This document shows positions 42,681 through 51,909 of a stretch of 64,000 bases of DNA, piece after piece. The notes below the pieces were generated by a model. It searched no databases. It was not told the origin of the DNA and saw only the letters and a list, made by a program, of their open reading frames with translations. The stretch lies in contig SUSW01000022.1 of NCBI GenBank assembly GCA_015063235.1, positions 62,001-126,000 of the forward strand, read 5' to 3'. The DNA comes from Thermoplasmata archaeon. GTDB lineage: Archaea; Thermoplasmatota; Thermoplasmata; Methanomassiliicoccales; Methanomethylophilaceae. A program made the position numbers and the translations under genes. Numbering within the stretch: the stretch's first letter is position 1; every line of letters begins with the position of its first letter.

Positions 42681-43303
42681 AGCTAGTTGCATTGATATCC
42701 AACGGTATCGACTCTCCAGTCGCATCATACCTTATGAGCAAAAGAGGGGCGGATGTTATCCTGCTTCACATGGATAATCGTCCCTACACGGACGACCGCA
42801 GCATAGAGGTCATTAAGGCTCTGACGGACAGACTAAGGAAGGTCACCGGCAAGGAGTTCCCGCTTTACATGGCGAACCATGGTAATAACCAGACAGCCAT
42901 ACATGAGAAGTGCGATTATCATTACCAATGCGTGATGTGCAAGCGTGTGATGCAGAGGACCGCAAGAGAACTGGCAAAGATACTCGGGGCAGATGCCATC
43001 ATAATGGGGGATTCCCTAGGACAGGTCGCTTCCCAGACCCTCAAGAACATAAGGTCTGAGAATATAGGGCTGAATTTCCCAGTCGTCAGGCCGCTGATAG
43101 GGATGGATAAACTGGAGATAATCGACATCGCCAAAGAGATAGGGACATTTGACATCTCGATCAGGGAAACCAATGGATGCCTCATCGTACCGACGAGACC
43201 CATCACAGAGGCCAATCCAGAAAAGGTCACCAGAATGAGTGATGAACTGGATCTAGATTCAATGGCAAAGAACTGTGCCGAAAACGCTGTTTTGATTCAC
43301 TGA
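42677..43303 (+). CDS. ThiI-like PP-loop protein without THUMP domain
   Basis: This 208-residue protein is the ATP-pyrophosphatase (AANH) part of the ThiI family, which activates tRNA uridine for 4-thiolation. The PP-loop reads LISNGIDSPVASYLM, with Asn in place of the usual second Gly of SGG. HYQCVMCKRVM holds two Cys residues in CX2C that could carry sulfur or a metal. The THUMP and ferredoxin-like domains and the rhodanese tail of full ThiI are missing. It is coupled to csl4 by ATGA, which supports a role in RNA. Its last bases overlap the convergent gene. Confidence 0.8.
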   Translation: MKLVALISNGIDSPVASYLMSKRGADVILLHMDNRPYTDDRSIEVIKALTDRLRKVTGKEFPLYMANHGNNQTAIHEKCDYHYQCVMCKRVMQRTARELAKILGADAIIMGDSLGQVASQTLKNIRSENIGLNFPVVRPLIGMDKLEIIDIAKEIGTFDISIRETNGCLIVPTRPITEANPEKVTRMSDELDLDSMAKNCAENAVLIH

Positions 43304-43572
43304 TTCCTGTATCCTCTCGGAGGGAATGCAGGACAGGCGTCGATCTCATCATCATCGTATACCATGTCGATGGTGACTCTGGAGATATAGCGCGCAACGT
43401 ATCTGGAAATGTAAAGAGTGTGTCCCCCGACCTCGATACGGATGTCACTCTCCTTAGGGCCCTTTACTGAAGTAGGCACAAGAGCAGGCCCGAGGCATGC
43501 CGTACAGACGCGGTAATCGCATCCTGCATCCTTGATGAGCTGTTCCACTTCAGGTTCGACCGTGATTTCCAT
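43297..43572 (-). CDS. Small conserved-looking cysteine protein
   Basis: This 91-residue protein has CDYRVCTACLGPALVP (Cys18, Cys23, Cys26) and a later DACPAF (Cys79). The middle, IEVGGHTLYISRYVARYISR, looks like a small beta structure ending in a helix, slightly reminiscent of HesB/IscA-type scaffolds, but I cannot assign a family. A metal or Fe-S role is possible from the cysteines. It overlaps the ThiI-like gene tail-to-tail by 7 bases. Confidence 0.6.
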   Translation of the reverse strand: MEITVEPEVEQLIKDAGCDYRVCTACLGPALVPTSVKGPKESDIRIEVGGHTLYISRYVARYISRVTIDMVYDDDEIDACPAFPPRGYRNQ

Positions 43573-43620
43573 AGATGGCCCATTATTGAATCCGTAGATA
43601 AGTGTTTGGAGAAGTGGACC

Positions 43621-44118
43621 TCACAGCATGGTCACGAGGGCGGATGCCATCTTCTTCAAGGATGAGCAATCATCGATATCGCTGCCGTACGCATATATCA
43701 TCCCTCCGATGACCGCATTGGACAACGTCTCTAGTGCTAGCAGATCGTCTGAACCAGTGGCCTTCTTCAGTGTTTTCACCAGCTTGCTGCTCCACAGCTC
43801 GTTGAGCTTGGTATCCTTATCCACATCGATGAAGAAATCGAACCTGTCCGCATGTGCGTTCATGAACTCCATGCTCTTATCGATAAATATGCAGATATCA
43901 AATCCGTCCGTCATGAATCCTTCTACGGATTTGAACATGTCCCTGATGATATCGCGCTGCATCTGTGAATGAAGATCATCCAGATCATGATAGCACTGAT
44001 AGAATTCGCTCATGATTATGTCGATACGGTCGCACAATGCGGAAACCCTCATCTCACCTCCATTGACACAGAGGTCGATGTAGCCCTCCTGAATGCGTTC
44101 GTAGATATCGTCTGACAT
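43621..44118 (-). CDS. TetR-like transcriptional regulator
   Basis: This 165-residue protein has the pattern of a TetR helix-turn-helix N-terminus: IYERIQEGYIDLCVNGGEMRVS followed by ALCDRIDIIMSEFYQCYHDLDDL, where the FY(Q)CY...DL positions match the recognition helix end. The rest is helical and variable, as expected for a ligand-binding domain. Similarity is weak, so the family call is tentative. It lies 40 bases upstream of the XPD-like helicase gene, on the same strand. Confidence 0.6.
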   Translation of the reverse strand: MSDDIYERIQEGYIDLCVNGGEMRVSALCDRIDIIMSEFYQCYHDLDDLHSQMQRDIIRDMFKSVEGFMTDGFDICIFIDKSMEFMNAHADRFDFFIDVDKDTKLNELWSSKLVKTLKKATGSDDLLALETLSNAVIGGMIYAYGSDIDDCSSLKKMASALVTML

Positions 44119-44157
44119 GAAGCATGCTAGAACCGAATATGTAGAAAACAGATTCGG

Positions 44158-46035
44158 TCAGTATTTGGAGTATCTGAAGAACTCCCTCTCCTTCGACGGG
44201 ATGTCCTGACACAAATCCGCCGGGATCTCTTTCAATCCAGCAATCCTGCGGTCCATGATAACGGCGACACCCCTGTCGGTCTCGGACCTGATGAGCCTGC
44301 CTATCGACTGCCTCATCTTGCGGACTGTCGGGATCGTAGATGTGTATCTCATACCATCCCCGAACCTAATGTCGTAGTATCTCCTCATCGCCCTCATCCT
44401 GGCCGTTGGCTTCGGATAGGGTATCCCTATGATTATAGCCAGTTCCAGCGCCTTATCGGGAAAGTCCAGTCCTTCGCTGATCCTGCCTCCGGTGACACAG
44501 AAAAGCACCCCTCCGTCGGAATCCTTGAACCTGTTTAACATGGTCATGAGATCCGGTTGGGACATTCCTCTCTGCTCATAGCTCACTTCACGGTTCAGCC
44601 TGCGGACGAGCCCGTCATCTACCATCTTATCCATGAAGCTGTATGAAGGGAAAAACACAGCAGTATTCACCCTAACTGCGTTGACCGCATCGACAATAAG
44701 CTCCATAAGAGCGTTGTAGTTCTGCTCCACCTCCCTCTCCTCATACTTCATCGAAACCTTGTCAGTGTAGAGCGTAAGAAGATTCTCTTTAGGGAATATA
44801 CCGTCCAGACAAAGCGTATCAACACGCTCCAAACCGAGTTCAGCAACATATGCATCCAAAGGCTGCAGTGTACCGGACATATGGATCGACGAGAAACAAT
44901 CATTGAGAGGTCCGGATGCCCCGGACGGATCCATGCAGTATGCCTGAAACATAGGATTATCCTTCTCTTTGACGATCAACCTTACGTAGTTGTCCTCATC
45001 ACCGTCTATCCACGTCCTGATGAATCTGGAAAAAGAATGGATATAGGATCTCGGGAGCTTGCGGCGTTCCTTCTTCTTCTCCATGATGCCGTCACCGATC
45101 TCCTCCATGGACTTGCACATCCTGCTGATAGTGATCGAACTGACCCCTAAACGTGACATGAGCTCATCCTCCAGGTAATAAGGAGGGAGCATGCCGTCCT
45201 CATCGATGAGATACTCCTTCTCGGCCGCCGCCAGAATCTCCTTCATAACAGCCACCAGATCAGTAACTGTAATCCCTTCCTGGAGCTCGAAATCCCCATG
45301 GTCCTTGGCCTCCTTCGCCGCCAGTTCCATAGCATAATCGCTGTATTCGAACGTCTGAACATCACGCAGGTAATCCGGAAGGTTGTGGGCCTCGTCCACA
45401 ATAAGTATCGTCCTAGAGAGAGGTACACCCATCCACTCCACAAAACGGTCCAGGACCATCGGTATGAAGACGAAAGGATACGGCACCGCAATGACATCCG
45501 CATAAGGGAGGATGAGCTTCATGAGCTCGTAAGGACAGACACCGACATCCTCGCACATCCTGGAGAACTCCTCCGAATCCGGGTGCTCGCGGCGGATCAA
45601 CTCCACCCATTCCTCGATGTTGACCGTGTCGATACTGGAGTAGAAACTGCAGTGGCATACGCCGTTGGACTTCCTCTTATACACGGAGCAGAGCTTCGAG
45701 ATCTCCTCCGCATTGCCGGAAGCCAGATCCGGATCGTCCCTCATCATGGGGCAGGAAGCGGCCGAACGCCCCTGGACAGCGACGCAAAGCACTCCGTTGC
45801 CTATCGCGGCAGATTCTCTGATGACCTGCTTCTGCTGCGACTTCGTCCTTGTCAGATAGACGACCTTCATCTCATGGTCCTTGGCATATGACAAGGTGCC
45901 GCTGAGCGAGGTGACGGTCTTGCCGATACCAGTACCGGCCTCTATTACCGCACACCTACGGTCGCGTACCGTCCGGTCGATGAAGCTCACGAGCTCCTTC
46001 TGTCCCGGACGGTACTCGTAGGGAAAATAATCCAT
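44158..46035 (-). CDS. XPD/Rad3-family DNA helicase with Fe-S domain
   Basis: This 625-residue superfamily 2 helicase moves 5' to 3' on DNA. Motifs: VIEAGTGIGKTVTSL (Walker A, 33-40), TRTKSQQKQV (Ia), ILIVDEAHNLPDYLR (DEAH at 214-217) and QSIGRLIRSETDRGVAVIMD (motif VI). Between Ia and II lie cysteines at 95, 116, 127/129, 161 and 167, candidates for the [4Fe-4S] cluster of XPD. It probably serves repair. It lies just downstream of the 46040-46432 gene. Confidence 0.92.
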   Translation of the reverse strand: MDYFPYEYRPGQKELVSFIDRTVRDRRCAVIEAGTGIGKTVTSLSGTLSYAKDHEMKVVYLTRTKSQQKQVIRESAAIGNGVLCVAVQGRSAASCPMMRDDPDLASGNAEEISKLCSVYKRKSNGVCHCSFYSSIDTVNIEEWVELIRREHPDSEEFSRMCEDVGVCPYELMKLILPYADVIAVPYPFVFIPMVLDRFVEWMGVPLSRTILIVDEAHNLPDYLRDVQTFEYSDYAMELAAKEAKDHGDFELQEGITVTDLVAVMKEILAAAEKEYLIDEDGMLPPYYLEDELMSRLGVSSITISRMCKSMEEIGDGIMEKKKERRKLPRSYIHSFSRFIRTWIDGDEDNYVRLIVKEKDNPMFQAYCMDPSGASGPLNDCFSSIHMSGTLQPLDAYVAELGLERVDTLCLDGIFPKENLLTLYTDKVSMKYEEREVEQNYNALMELIVDAVNAVRVNTAVFFPSYSFMDKMVDDGLVRRLNREVSYEQRGMSQPDLMTMLNRFKDSDGGVLFCVTGGRISEGLDFPDKALELAIIIGIPYPKPTARMRAMRRYYDIRFGDGMRYTSTIPTVRKMRQSIGRLIRSETDRGVAVIMDRRIAGLKEIPADLCQDIPSKEREFFRYSKY

Positions 46036-46039
46036 GGTT

Positions 46040-46432
46040 TTATGCGGCCTCGCCGCCTCTCTGCCAGATATCGTCAGGCAGATCCGAGTAGGAGAACTCG
46101 TCCTCGTTGCTGTCCGAGTCCCTTCTCTTCGAATTGACCATCAGGTCCGAGATCTTATCCCTCTTGAACAGCCAGTAGTGGATCCTCCACTCCCTTCCGT
46201 CATACAGGGTGGTCTCCTCCCTTTCGGTCGTGAGGATGCCTGCATCCTCCAGCATGTAGAATGCATCGCGATCCTCAGGTTCGAGAACGTTATCGATTAT
46301 CCTGTCCGAATAGCCGAAGAAGTTCAGCACATGGTGGGCAAGCTCGTAAGCCTGCTCCTCCACCATCGCGTGCGAATCGTCGATGCTGTTCTTGATGGCC
46401 TGTGTCAGGTCCTCGACTGTAACTATTCCCAT
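46040..46432 (-). CDS. Uncharacterised archaeal protein (winged-helix-like)
   Basis: This 130-residue protein, starting MGIVTVEDLTQAIKNSI, has a helical N-terminal half including VLNFFGYSDRIIDNVLEPED and a segment AFYMLEDAGILTTEREETTLYDG that resembles the last helix and wing of a winged helix. The C-terminal tail is acidic. It resembles small DUF6015-type proteins of Thermoplasmata, but I am not certain. It ends in TAA, 4 bases before the helicase ATG, and its start is 4 bases from the serA stop, so it is in one transcription unit with both. Confidence 0.65.
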   Translation of the reverse strand: MGIVTVEDLTQAIKNSIDDSHAMVEEQAYELAHHVLNFFGYSDRIIDNVLEPEDRDAFYMLEDAGILTTEREETTLYDGREWRIHYWLFKRDKISDLMVNSKRRDSDSNEDEFSYSDLPDDIWQRGGEAA

Positions 46433-46436
46433 GCTA

Positions 46437-48026
46437 TCACTGCTCGATCTTGATGTACTTGATCTCTTCTGCCTCGGGGACCTTGGCCGCGATACCCTTC
46501 AGGACTTCCTCGGGTACATCCTGGTCGATGCTCAGGAACATTGTCGCTTTTCCGTTGGCCCTTCCGACCGCCATATGAGCGATGTTGATTCCTGCCTCTC
46601 CGATCGCGTTTCCGACTCCTCCGATGACTCCGGGCGTATCCTTGTACCTGAGGATGATCATCTTGTCGGCGATGGTGATCTCAGTGGAGTACTCGTCGAT
46701 GCTGAGGAGCCTGGGGGATCCGCCGATGACAGTTCCTCTGATGGAACGGGTAGTGCCATTGTAGGTGAACTTCATATCCACATAGCTGGCGTAATCCTTG
46801 GCCACTTCGTTGCTGGACTCGAAGATCTCGATTCCCTTGGACTTGGCTACCGGCAGCGCGTTGATCATGTTGGCAGAGCCGATGACTCCCTCGAGGTATC
46901 CGATGACGGTGGTGACCGTGAGCATTTTGGTCTGCTTCTTGGCCAGGTTTCCGCAGTAGGAGATCTCCAGCTTGTTGAGGGGGTTGTTCCCTACGATCTG
47001 CTGGATCATCGAACCCATCCTCTTCACAAGAGGCAGGTAAGGCTGAGTCTCATCGTCCAGAGTTCCGCGGGGTGCGTTGATGGCATTGGAGATGATTCCA
47101 TCCTTAAGGAACATCACCGCATGCTCGGCTACCTCGATGGCGACCCTCTCCTGTGCCTCGACTGTAGAGGCTCCGAGGTGGGGTGTCGTGACGAGATTGT
47201 CCAGCTCCAGGAGCTTCTTCTCATCGTCGGAGAGAGGCTCGTTGCACCATACATCGAATGCGGCTCCTGCGATGATCTTCTCCTTCAGCGCTGTGTAGAG
47301 GTCCTCCTCGTTGACGATTCCTCCGCGGGCGACGTTGGCGATCCTCGCGTTGGGTTTCATCATCTTGAACTGGGGCAGAGAGATCATGTTCCTGGTCTCA
47401 GGCAGGAGCGGTGTGTGGATTGTCATGAAGTCGGCTGTCTTGATGACCTCTTCGAGGGTGGTGAGCCTGACTCCGAGTGAATCGGCCACTTCCTTGGGAA
47501 GGAAGGGATCGTATCCGATCATGGTCATATTGAACGCCTTCATACGTTTGGCGACCTCTCCTCCGACACGTCCGACACCTATGATTCCCAGGATCTTTCC
47601 GTTGAGCTCCACTCCGGTGTACTTGGACCTCTTCCACTCGCCCTTGTGCATGGACTCGTGTGCGAAGGGGATGTTTCTTGCCACTGCGAGAAGCATGGCG
47701 CATGAATGCTCGGCTGCCGACAGTATGTTGGCTGAAGGAGTGTTCATCACAAGGATTCCTTTGGATGTCGCATAGGGGATGTCGATGTTGTCGACACCGA
47801 CTCCCGCACGTCCGATGACACGGAGCTTGACTCCTGCGTCGATGACCTTCTGCGTCACCTTGGTCCCTGACCTGATGATGAGGGCGTCGTAATCTCCAAT
47901 CTTAGCACAAAGCTCATCCTCTGTGAGTCCGGATACCTCGTCGACGGGGAAACCGGAGTTCCTGAGGATAGCAAGACCCTCTGCATCGAGGGGGTCGGAT
48001 ACCAGAATCTTCGTTGTCATCTTCAT
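46437..48026 (-). CDS. serA: D-3-phosphoglycerate dehydrogenase
   Basis: This 529-residue long-form SerA oxidises 3-phosphoglycerate to 3-phosphohydroxypyruvate, the first step of serine synthesis. LGIIGVGRVGGEVAKRMKAF binds NAD, NVARGGIVNEEDLYTAL and TPHLGASTVEAQERVAIEVAE carry the catalytic Arg, Glu and His, and a C-terminal intervening domain plus ACT domain (from about 455: IILRYKDTPGVIGGVGNAIG) suggest serine feedback. It overlaps the aminotransferase gene by 4 bases; RuBisCO in this window produces its substrate. Confidence 0.95.
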   Translation of the reverse strand: MKMTTKILVSDPLDAEGLAILRNSGFPVDEVSGLTEDELCAKIGDYDALIIRSGTKVTQKVIDAGVKLRVIGRAGVGVDNIDIPYATSKGILVMNTPSANILSAAEHSCAMLLAVARNIPFAHESMHKGEWKRSKYTGVELNGKILGIIGVGRVGGEVAKRMKAFNMTMIGYDPFLPKEVADSLGVRLTTLEEVIKTADFMTIHTPLLPETRNMISLPQFKMMKPNARIANVARGGIVNEEDLYTALKEKIIAGAAFDVWCNEPLSDDEKKLLELDNLVTTPHLGASTVEAQERVAIEVAEHAVMFLKDGIISNAINAPRGTLDDETQPYLPLVKRMGSMIQQIVGNNPLNKLEISYCGNLAKKQTKMLTVTTVIGYLEGVIGSANMINALPVAKSKGIEIFESSNEVAKDYASYVDMKFTYNGTTRSIRGTVIGGSPRLLSIDEYSTEITIADKMIILRYKDTPGVIGGVGNAIGEAGINIAHMAVGRANGKATMFLSIDQDVPEEVLKGIAAKVPEAEEIKYIKIEQ

Positions 48027-49087
48027 TCCTCCAGAATCTCATCCATTACGGACAGGAGCTGCTTCATCATCTCTGGTGTCGTGTCTCCCATGTGTCCGAT
48101 CCTGAATGTCTTCTCTTTGACATCGCCGTAGCCGTTGGAGATCTCGTATCCCTTGGCCTTCAGCTTTGAATTGAAAGCATCGAAGTCCATATCTCCCTTG
48201 TTGAGGACACCGATGGAGTTTGACTGGTATCCTTCCTCGGGGAAGACTCCGTTGAGTTTCTTATTGGCCCAGTTCCTGAGCATGTCTGCCATCTCCTGGT
48301 GCCTTCTGTATCTTGTCTGCATCCCCTCCGCCAGTGCCTTGTCCAGCTGGTAGTCCAGTGCGTACATGAGGGATACGGGGGGCGTGGTCAATGCATAGTC
48401 GACATCGGCCTGCTTCTTGATCTTCAGTAAATCGCCGTAGAATCCGCGGTTGGGGACCGTCTTGGCCTTGTCCAGGAGCCTCTCGGAGCATAGCATGATG
48501 GCAAGTCCCGGGGGAAGGGCAAGCGCCTTCTGGGTTCCGAAGACGAGGGAATCTGGGTCCAGATCGGGGATCTTGAGATCCATGGCGAATGCCGATGTAA
48601 CCGCATCGACCATGACGAGGGAGTCGGGGTTCTGAGCCCTTGCTTCCTTTGCGATAGCGGTGGAATCGCTGAATACTCCTGTTGATGACTCGTTGCTCAC
48701 CCAGTGGACGGCCTCGATATCCTTCGTGACCTTTCCGGCGATGTGTTCAGGCTTTATCGCCTTGCCCCAGGGCACCTCTACCTTGGTCACGTTCTTACCG
48801 TTGAGCTCTCCAAGCTCAATGGACCTGTTTCCGAAGGAACCATTGGTAATTCCAAGACTGTTGTTGGCCACTCCGTTCCTGATTGCGGCTTCGAGCATGA
48901 CTGTGGCCGATCCCCCTACAAGGAAGACATCCATATCCGTGTTGAGCGCTTTCTGTATCTTCTCCACGATTCCCGCGTGGAGCTCCTTGTACTCCTTACA
49001 GCGGTGTGTAATCATGGGTTTAGTCATAGCCTGGAGTGTTGCGGTCTCTACGTGTACGGGACCGACTGTAAACAACGTTCTACTCAA
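48023..49087 (-). CDS. Class V aminotransferase (phosphoserine / alanine-glyoxylate type)
   Basis: This 354-residue PLP enzyme of fold type I, class V, contains LVGGSATVMLEAAIRNGVAN near the N-terminus and SLVFGTQKALALPPGLAIM with the PLP Lys. Family members act as serine-pyruvate, alanine-glyoxylate or, in methanogens, phosphoserine aminotransferase. Direct coupling to serA (ATGA overlap) makes phosphohydroxypyruvate the likely substrate. The promoter has a TTTTATAGG box at about 49137-49145. Confidence 0.88.
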   Translation of the reverse strand: MSRTLFTVGPVHVETATLQAMTKPMITHRCKEYKELHAGIVEKIQKALNTDMDVFLVGGSATVMLEAAIRNGVANNSLGITNGSFGNRSIELGELNGKNVTKVEVPWGKAIKPEHIAGKVTKDIEAVHWVSNESSTGVFSDSTAIAKEARAQNPDSLVMVDAVTSAFAMDLKIPDLDPDSLVFGTQKALALPPGLAIMLCSERLLDKAKTVPNRGFYGDLLKIKKQADVDYALTTPPVSLMYALDYQLDKALAEGMQTRYRRHQEMADMLRNWANKKLNGVFPEEGYQSNSIGVLNKGDMDFDAFNSKLKAKGYEISNGYGDVKEKTFRIGHMGDTTPEMMKQLLSVMDEILEE

Positions 49088-49218
49088 GATTAATCCCTCG
49101 GTCGTCTAAGCGACATTGACTGTGTAACCTAAACGTCCTATAAAACATAGATGCACGCACGCGCACGACAGTACGCATAGCTTCCGCTGACTATTGCTTC
49201 TGCACGGAAAAAAGAAGC

Positions 49219-50373
49219 TCAGAGCGTGGACAGGGTCTTCTTGATCCTGGCGATTCCTTCTTGGATCTGTTCCTCGGAGGTGGCGTATGAAATCCTGAAG
49301 AATCCCTCTCCGCAGGGTCCGAAGGCTGTTCCGGGGGTGACCGCCACATGCCCTTCTCTGAGGAGGATCTCGGCGATCTTGGCCGAAGGTATGTCCTTGT
49401 TGTATTTGGGGAAGAGGTAGAATGCACCGTTGGGCGTGTTGCACTCCATACCAGGGATCTCCCTGATAAGATCAAGTGCCAGATCCCTTCTCTTCCTAAA
49501 TGCCCTGACCATCTCGAGCTTGGAATCCTGAGGTCCGTTCAAGGCCTCCACGGCAGCCTTCTGGGCGAATGATGTACAGCATGAGATGGAATGGGACTGG
49601 AGCTTGTTGATGTTCTTGATATCCTCTTCTGGTGCGATAGCCCATCCTATCCTCCATCCCGTCATAGCGAACGTCTTGGATAGTCCAGAGATTAAGATGG
49701 TGTTCTCGAACATTCCGGGGAAGGATGCCATGGAGGTGTGCTTCCCTTCATAGACGATTGCACTGTAAATCTCATCTGACATGACCTTGATGCTGTGGGC
49801 CATGGCAATGTCAGCAATCTGCTTAAGCTTATCAGCGGGTATGACACACCCGGTAGGATTGGTCGGGGTGTTCAAGATTATCATCTTCGTCCTGGGGGTG
49901 ATGGCGGCCTCGATCAGAGCTGGATCCACTACGAAGTTATCCTCGAACTTGGTAGGTATGTATACGGGAACTCCGCCTGCGAGACGGACACACGCCTCAT
50001 ACGAAACCCACGATGGATCGGGAAGGATAACCTCGTCTCCGGGATCGATATATGCCAGACAGGTCATGAAAATGGCTTGTTTCGTTGGGGTAACCAGGAC
50101 GTTCTTGGCCTCACATGGAACGTTATCGTTCTTCTTTGTGTAATCAGCGATGGCTTTTCTGAGCTCGGGGATACCGGTCGATGGCGTGTAATGGGTAAAT
50201 CCCTGCTGCAGTGAATCACAGGCTGCGTCAATTATATTGGAAGGCGTGGTGAAATCGGGCTCACCCATGGAGAAAGACACAATGTCAATCCCCTCGGCCT
50301 TCATCTGACTTACAAGATTCGAAATCGCTATAGTCCCTGATGCGGGAATGGTCTGCAACCTCTGTGATACCAT
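49219..50373 (-). CDS. aspC: Aspartate/aromatic aminotransferase (class I)
   Basis: This 384-residue class I PLP aminotransferase contains ILISGLSKTFAMTGWRIGWA (PLP Lys), ILNTPTNPTGCVIPADKLKQ and the N-terminal FSMGEPDFTTPSNIIDAA. The group is broad and includes aspartate, alanine and aromatic aminotransferases; I cannot fix the donor. The ATG at 50371-50373 follows AGGGGTATACG. Upstream ATG or GTG codons up to 50427 lack a ribosome site. It is a single gene between purP and the serine operon. Confidence 0.88.
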   Translation of the reverse strand: MVSQRLQTIPASGTIAISNLVSQMKAEGIDIVSFSMGEPDFTTPSNIIDAACDSLQQGFTHYTPSTGIPELRKAIADYTKKNDNVPCEAKNVLVTPTKQAIFMTCLAYIDPGDEVILPDPSWVSYEACVRLAGGVPVYIPTKFEDNFVVDPALIEAAITPRTKMIILNTPTNPTGCVIPADKLKQIADIAMAHSIKVMSDEIYSAIVYEGKHTSMASFPGMFENTILISGLSKTFAMTGWRIGWAIAPEEDIKNINKLQSHSISCCTSFAQKAAVEALNGPQDSKLEMVRAFRKRRDLALDLIREIPGMECNTPNGAFYLFPKYNKDIPSAKIAEILLREGHVAVTPGTAFGPCGEGFFRISYATSEEQIQEGIARIKKTLSTL

Positions 50374-50465
50374 CGTATACCCCTGGTTAGAGCGCGCATC
50401 TACGCCCACCATTATAATAATAACCAAAGACGGACGAACTTTACAGACCGCTATACGGTTCGCGA

Positions 50466-51539
50466 TCAGGACACTATCTCTTTCAGAGTTCCAGTTTCCG
50501 CGGCTTCCTTGATGTGCATGGCCATCCTCGCTCCGGTACTCATTCCTGGATATATCAGGTCCGCATAGGGGGATCCGGAGATGAACGGATTGGTTCCCGC
50601 GACGATCCTTGTGGAAATCTCGAAGGCCTTGAACTGCAGCTTATCATTCACAACGGTCTCCAGGCAGAACGGCCCCCACATGCCTCCGAATAGCTCGTAG
50701 GACTTGTCCACCACCTTTTCCGCCATGTCGAACGCTTTCGGAAGGAGGGATTCCCTCAAAACGACGGGGGTGTTACCGGTCACAACGAATGAAGGATACA
50801 TCCCCACTTTCTTCAAATCGTCGATATTTCCAAGCTTATACAGTTCATCGATGTTGGATTCATCCCTACGGTCCATTGACAGGAGCTCGAGGGATCCTCC
50901 CTGAGAACATTTGTATCCGTCCTTCTTGAACGGGTCGTAGAAAAAGTGCATGTAGTACCTTGTTCCGAGACAGTACTCCTGAATGTTATAGGACTCGTCA
51001 GGGTCCACAGCCATCTTAAATCCGTTGTAATCCATGGCTATGAAATAACCCTTACCGCCCTTGGCCCCGTTGTATTTGACCATGACGGGCCTGTCAATGC
51101 TTTTGGGATCGGTAATGATCTCGGGCATGGACACGCCAGCTCCGGAGATCCATTCCCTCTGCTTCTCCCTGCTGGACTCCCAATTCAGGACCTCCCTGTT
51201 GCCGTATGAGGGCACTGGATAGTCTGAGAACCTCTCCGAACCCATGTACTCCACAAAGGATCCGTGGGGGATGATGATGGCATTCTTGTCATACAGCTCG
51301 TCGACGCGTGACTCCATATCATCGAAATCCTTGTACTTGATGATCTCGTCTGGCTTTCCCAAAGGGAATGCGTCGTAGTACTTCGTGCTGTGGGATATGG
51401 TCAGACCCAAGGTCTTGAAACCGAGCTTCCTCGCACCGTGGAAAATCTGCAGTGAGGAATGTGAGCAGAGTGTTGCGATGGTTATGTCCTTGGGATCGTA
51501 TTCGTCCAGGATTGCGTCGATCTTGCCTTTAGGTACCAT
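50466..51539 (-). CDS. purP: FAICAR synthetase PurP
   Basis: This 357-residue ATP-grasp enzyme is archaeal PurP, which makes FAICAR from AICAR, formate and ATP. Conserved pieces are TLCSHSSLQIFHGARKLGF at the N-terminus, RPVMVKYNGAKGGKGYFIAM (ATP-grasp), QEYCLGTRYYMHFFYDP and AFEISTRIVAGTNPFISGSPYADLIYP near the end. It duplicates the formyl step of the full-length PurH in this window but uses free formate. CTTTATATTG on the minus strand, about 25 bases upstream, implies a near-leaderless mRNA. Confidence 0.94.
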   Translation of the reverse strand: MVPKGKIDAILDEYDPKDITIATLCSHSSLQIFHGARKLGFKTLGLTISHSTKYYDAFPLGKPDEIIKYKDFDDMESRVDELYDKNAIIIPHGSFVEYMGSERFSDYPVPSYGNREVLNWESSREKQREWISGAGVSMPEIITDPKSIDRPVMVKYNGAKGGKGYFIAMDYNGFKMAVDPDESYNIQEYCLGTRYYMHFFYDPFKKDGYKCSQGGSLELLSMDRRDESNIDELYKLGNIDDLKKVGMYPSFVVTGNTPVVLRESLLPKAFDMAEKVVDKSYELFGGMWGPFCLETVVNDKLQFKAFEISTRIVAGTNPFISGSPYADLIYPGMSTGARMAMHIKEAAETGTLKEIVS

Positions 51540-51909
51540 TGACCGTTGATATCATTGTGCAATATAAAGAAAGCGGGTGCTGGATGAGTTCGCAGTGTTC
51601 ATAGAACCGCTCATCTCCGTGTGTCGGAATTGTTCGATTAACTGCAGCGGTCACCTTTAAGAACACAGCAGGAATCGATCGGGATATCGGTCGGGAAGGA
51701 GCTTAGGAACACAGGAAAGGATGTAATCCGACTGTCGTCTGTGATTGATCAATACTTAGCAGCCGGTGTGAAAAACGCTGCACTTTCATTGACAAAAATC
51801 AATGTCTGGCTATGTGAATAGTCAATGTCTACTTTCACTGACCCCCCTCAAACGCTTTTATACGTCATCATCAATAAGAAAAATACCTCCGGAAGGAGGG
51901 GTCGATAAT
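51540..51909 (+). promoter_or_regulatory. RPA promoter region with TTGA/TCAA repeats
   Basis: CTTTTATAC (51855-51863) is the likely TATA box and GGAGGGG just before the ATG is a strong ribosome site. Upstream are ATTGATCAAT (51744-51753, perfect palindrome), CATTGA-CAAAAA-TCAATG (51787-51804), two TCAATGTCT copies (51799-51807 and 51822-51830) and two ACTTTCA(T/C)TGAC copies (51782-51793 and 51831-51842). The rest of the gap shows nothing else. Confidence 0.45.
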
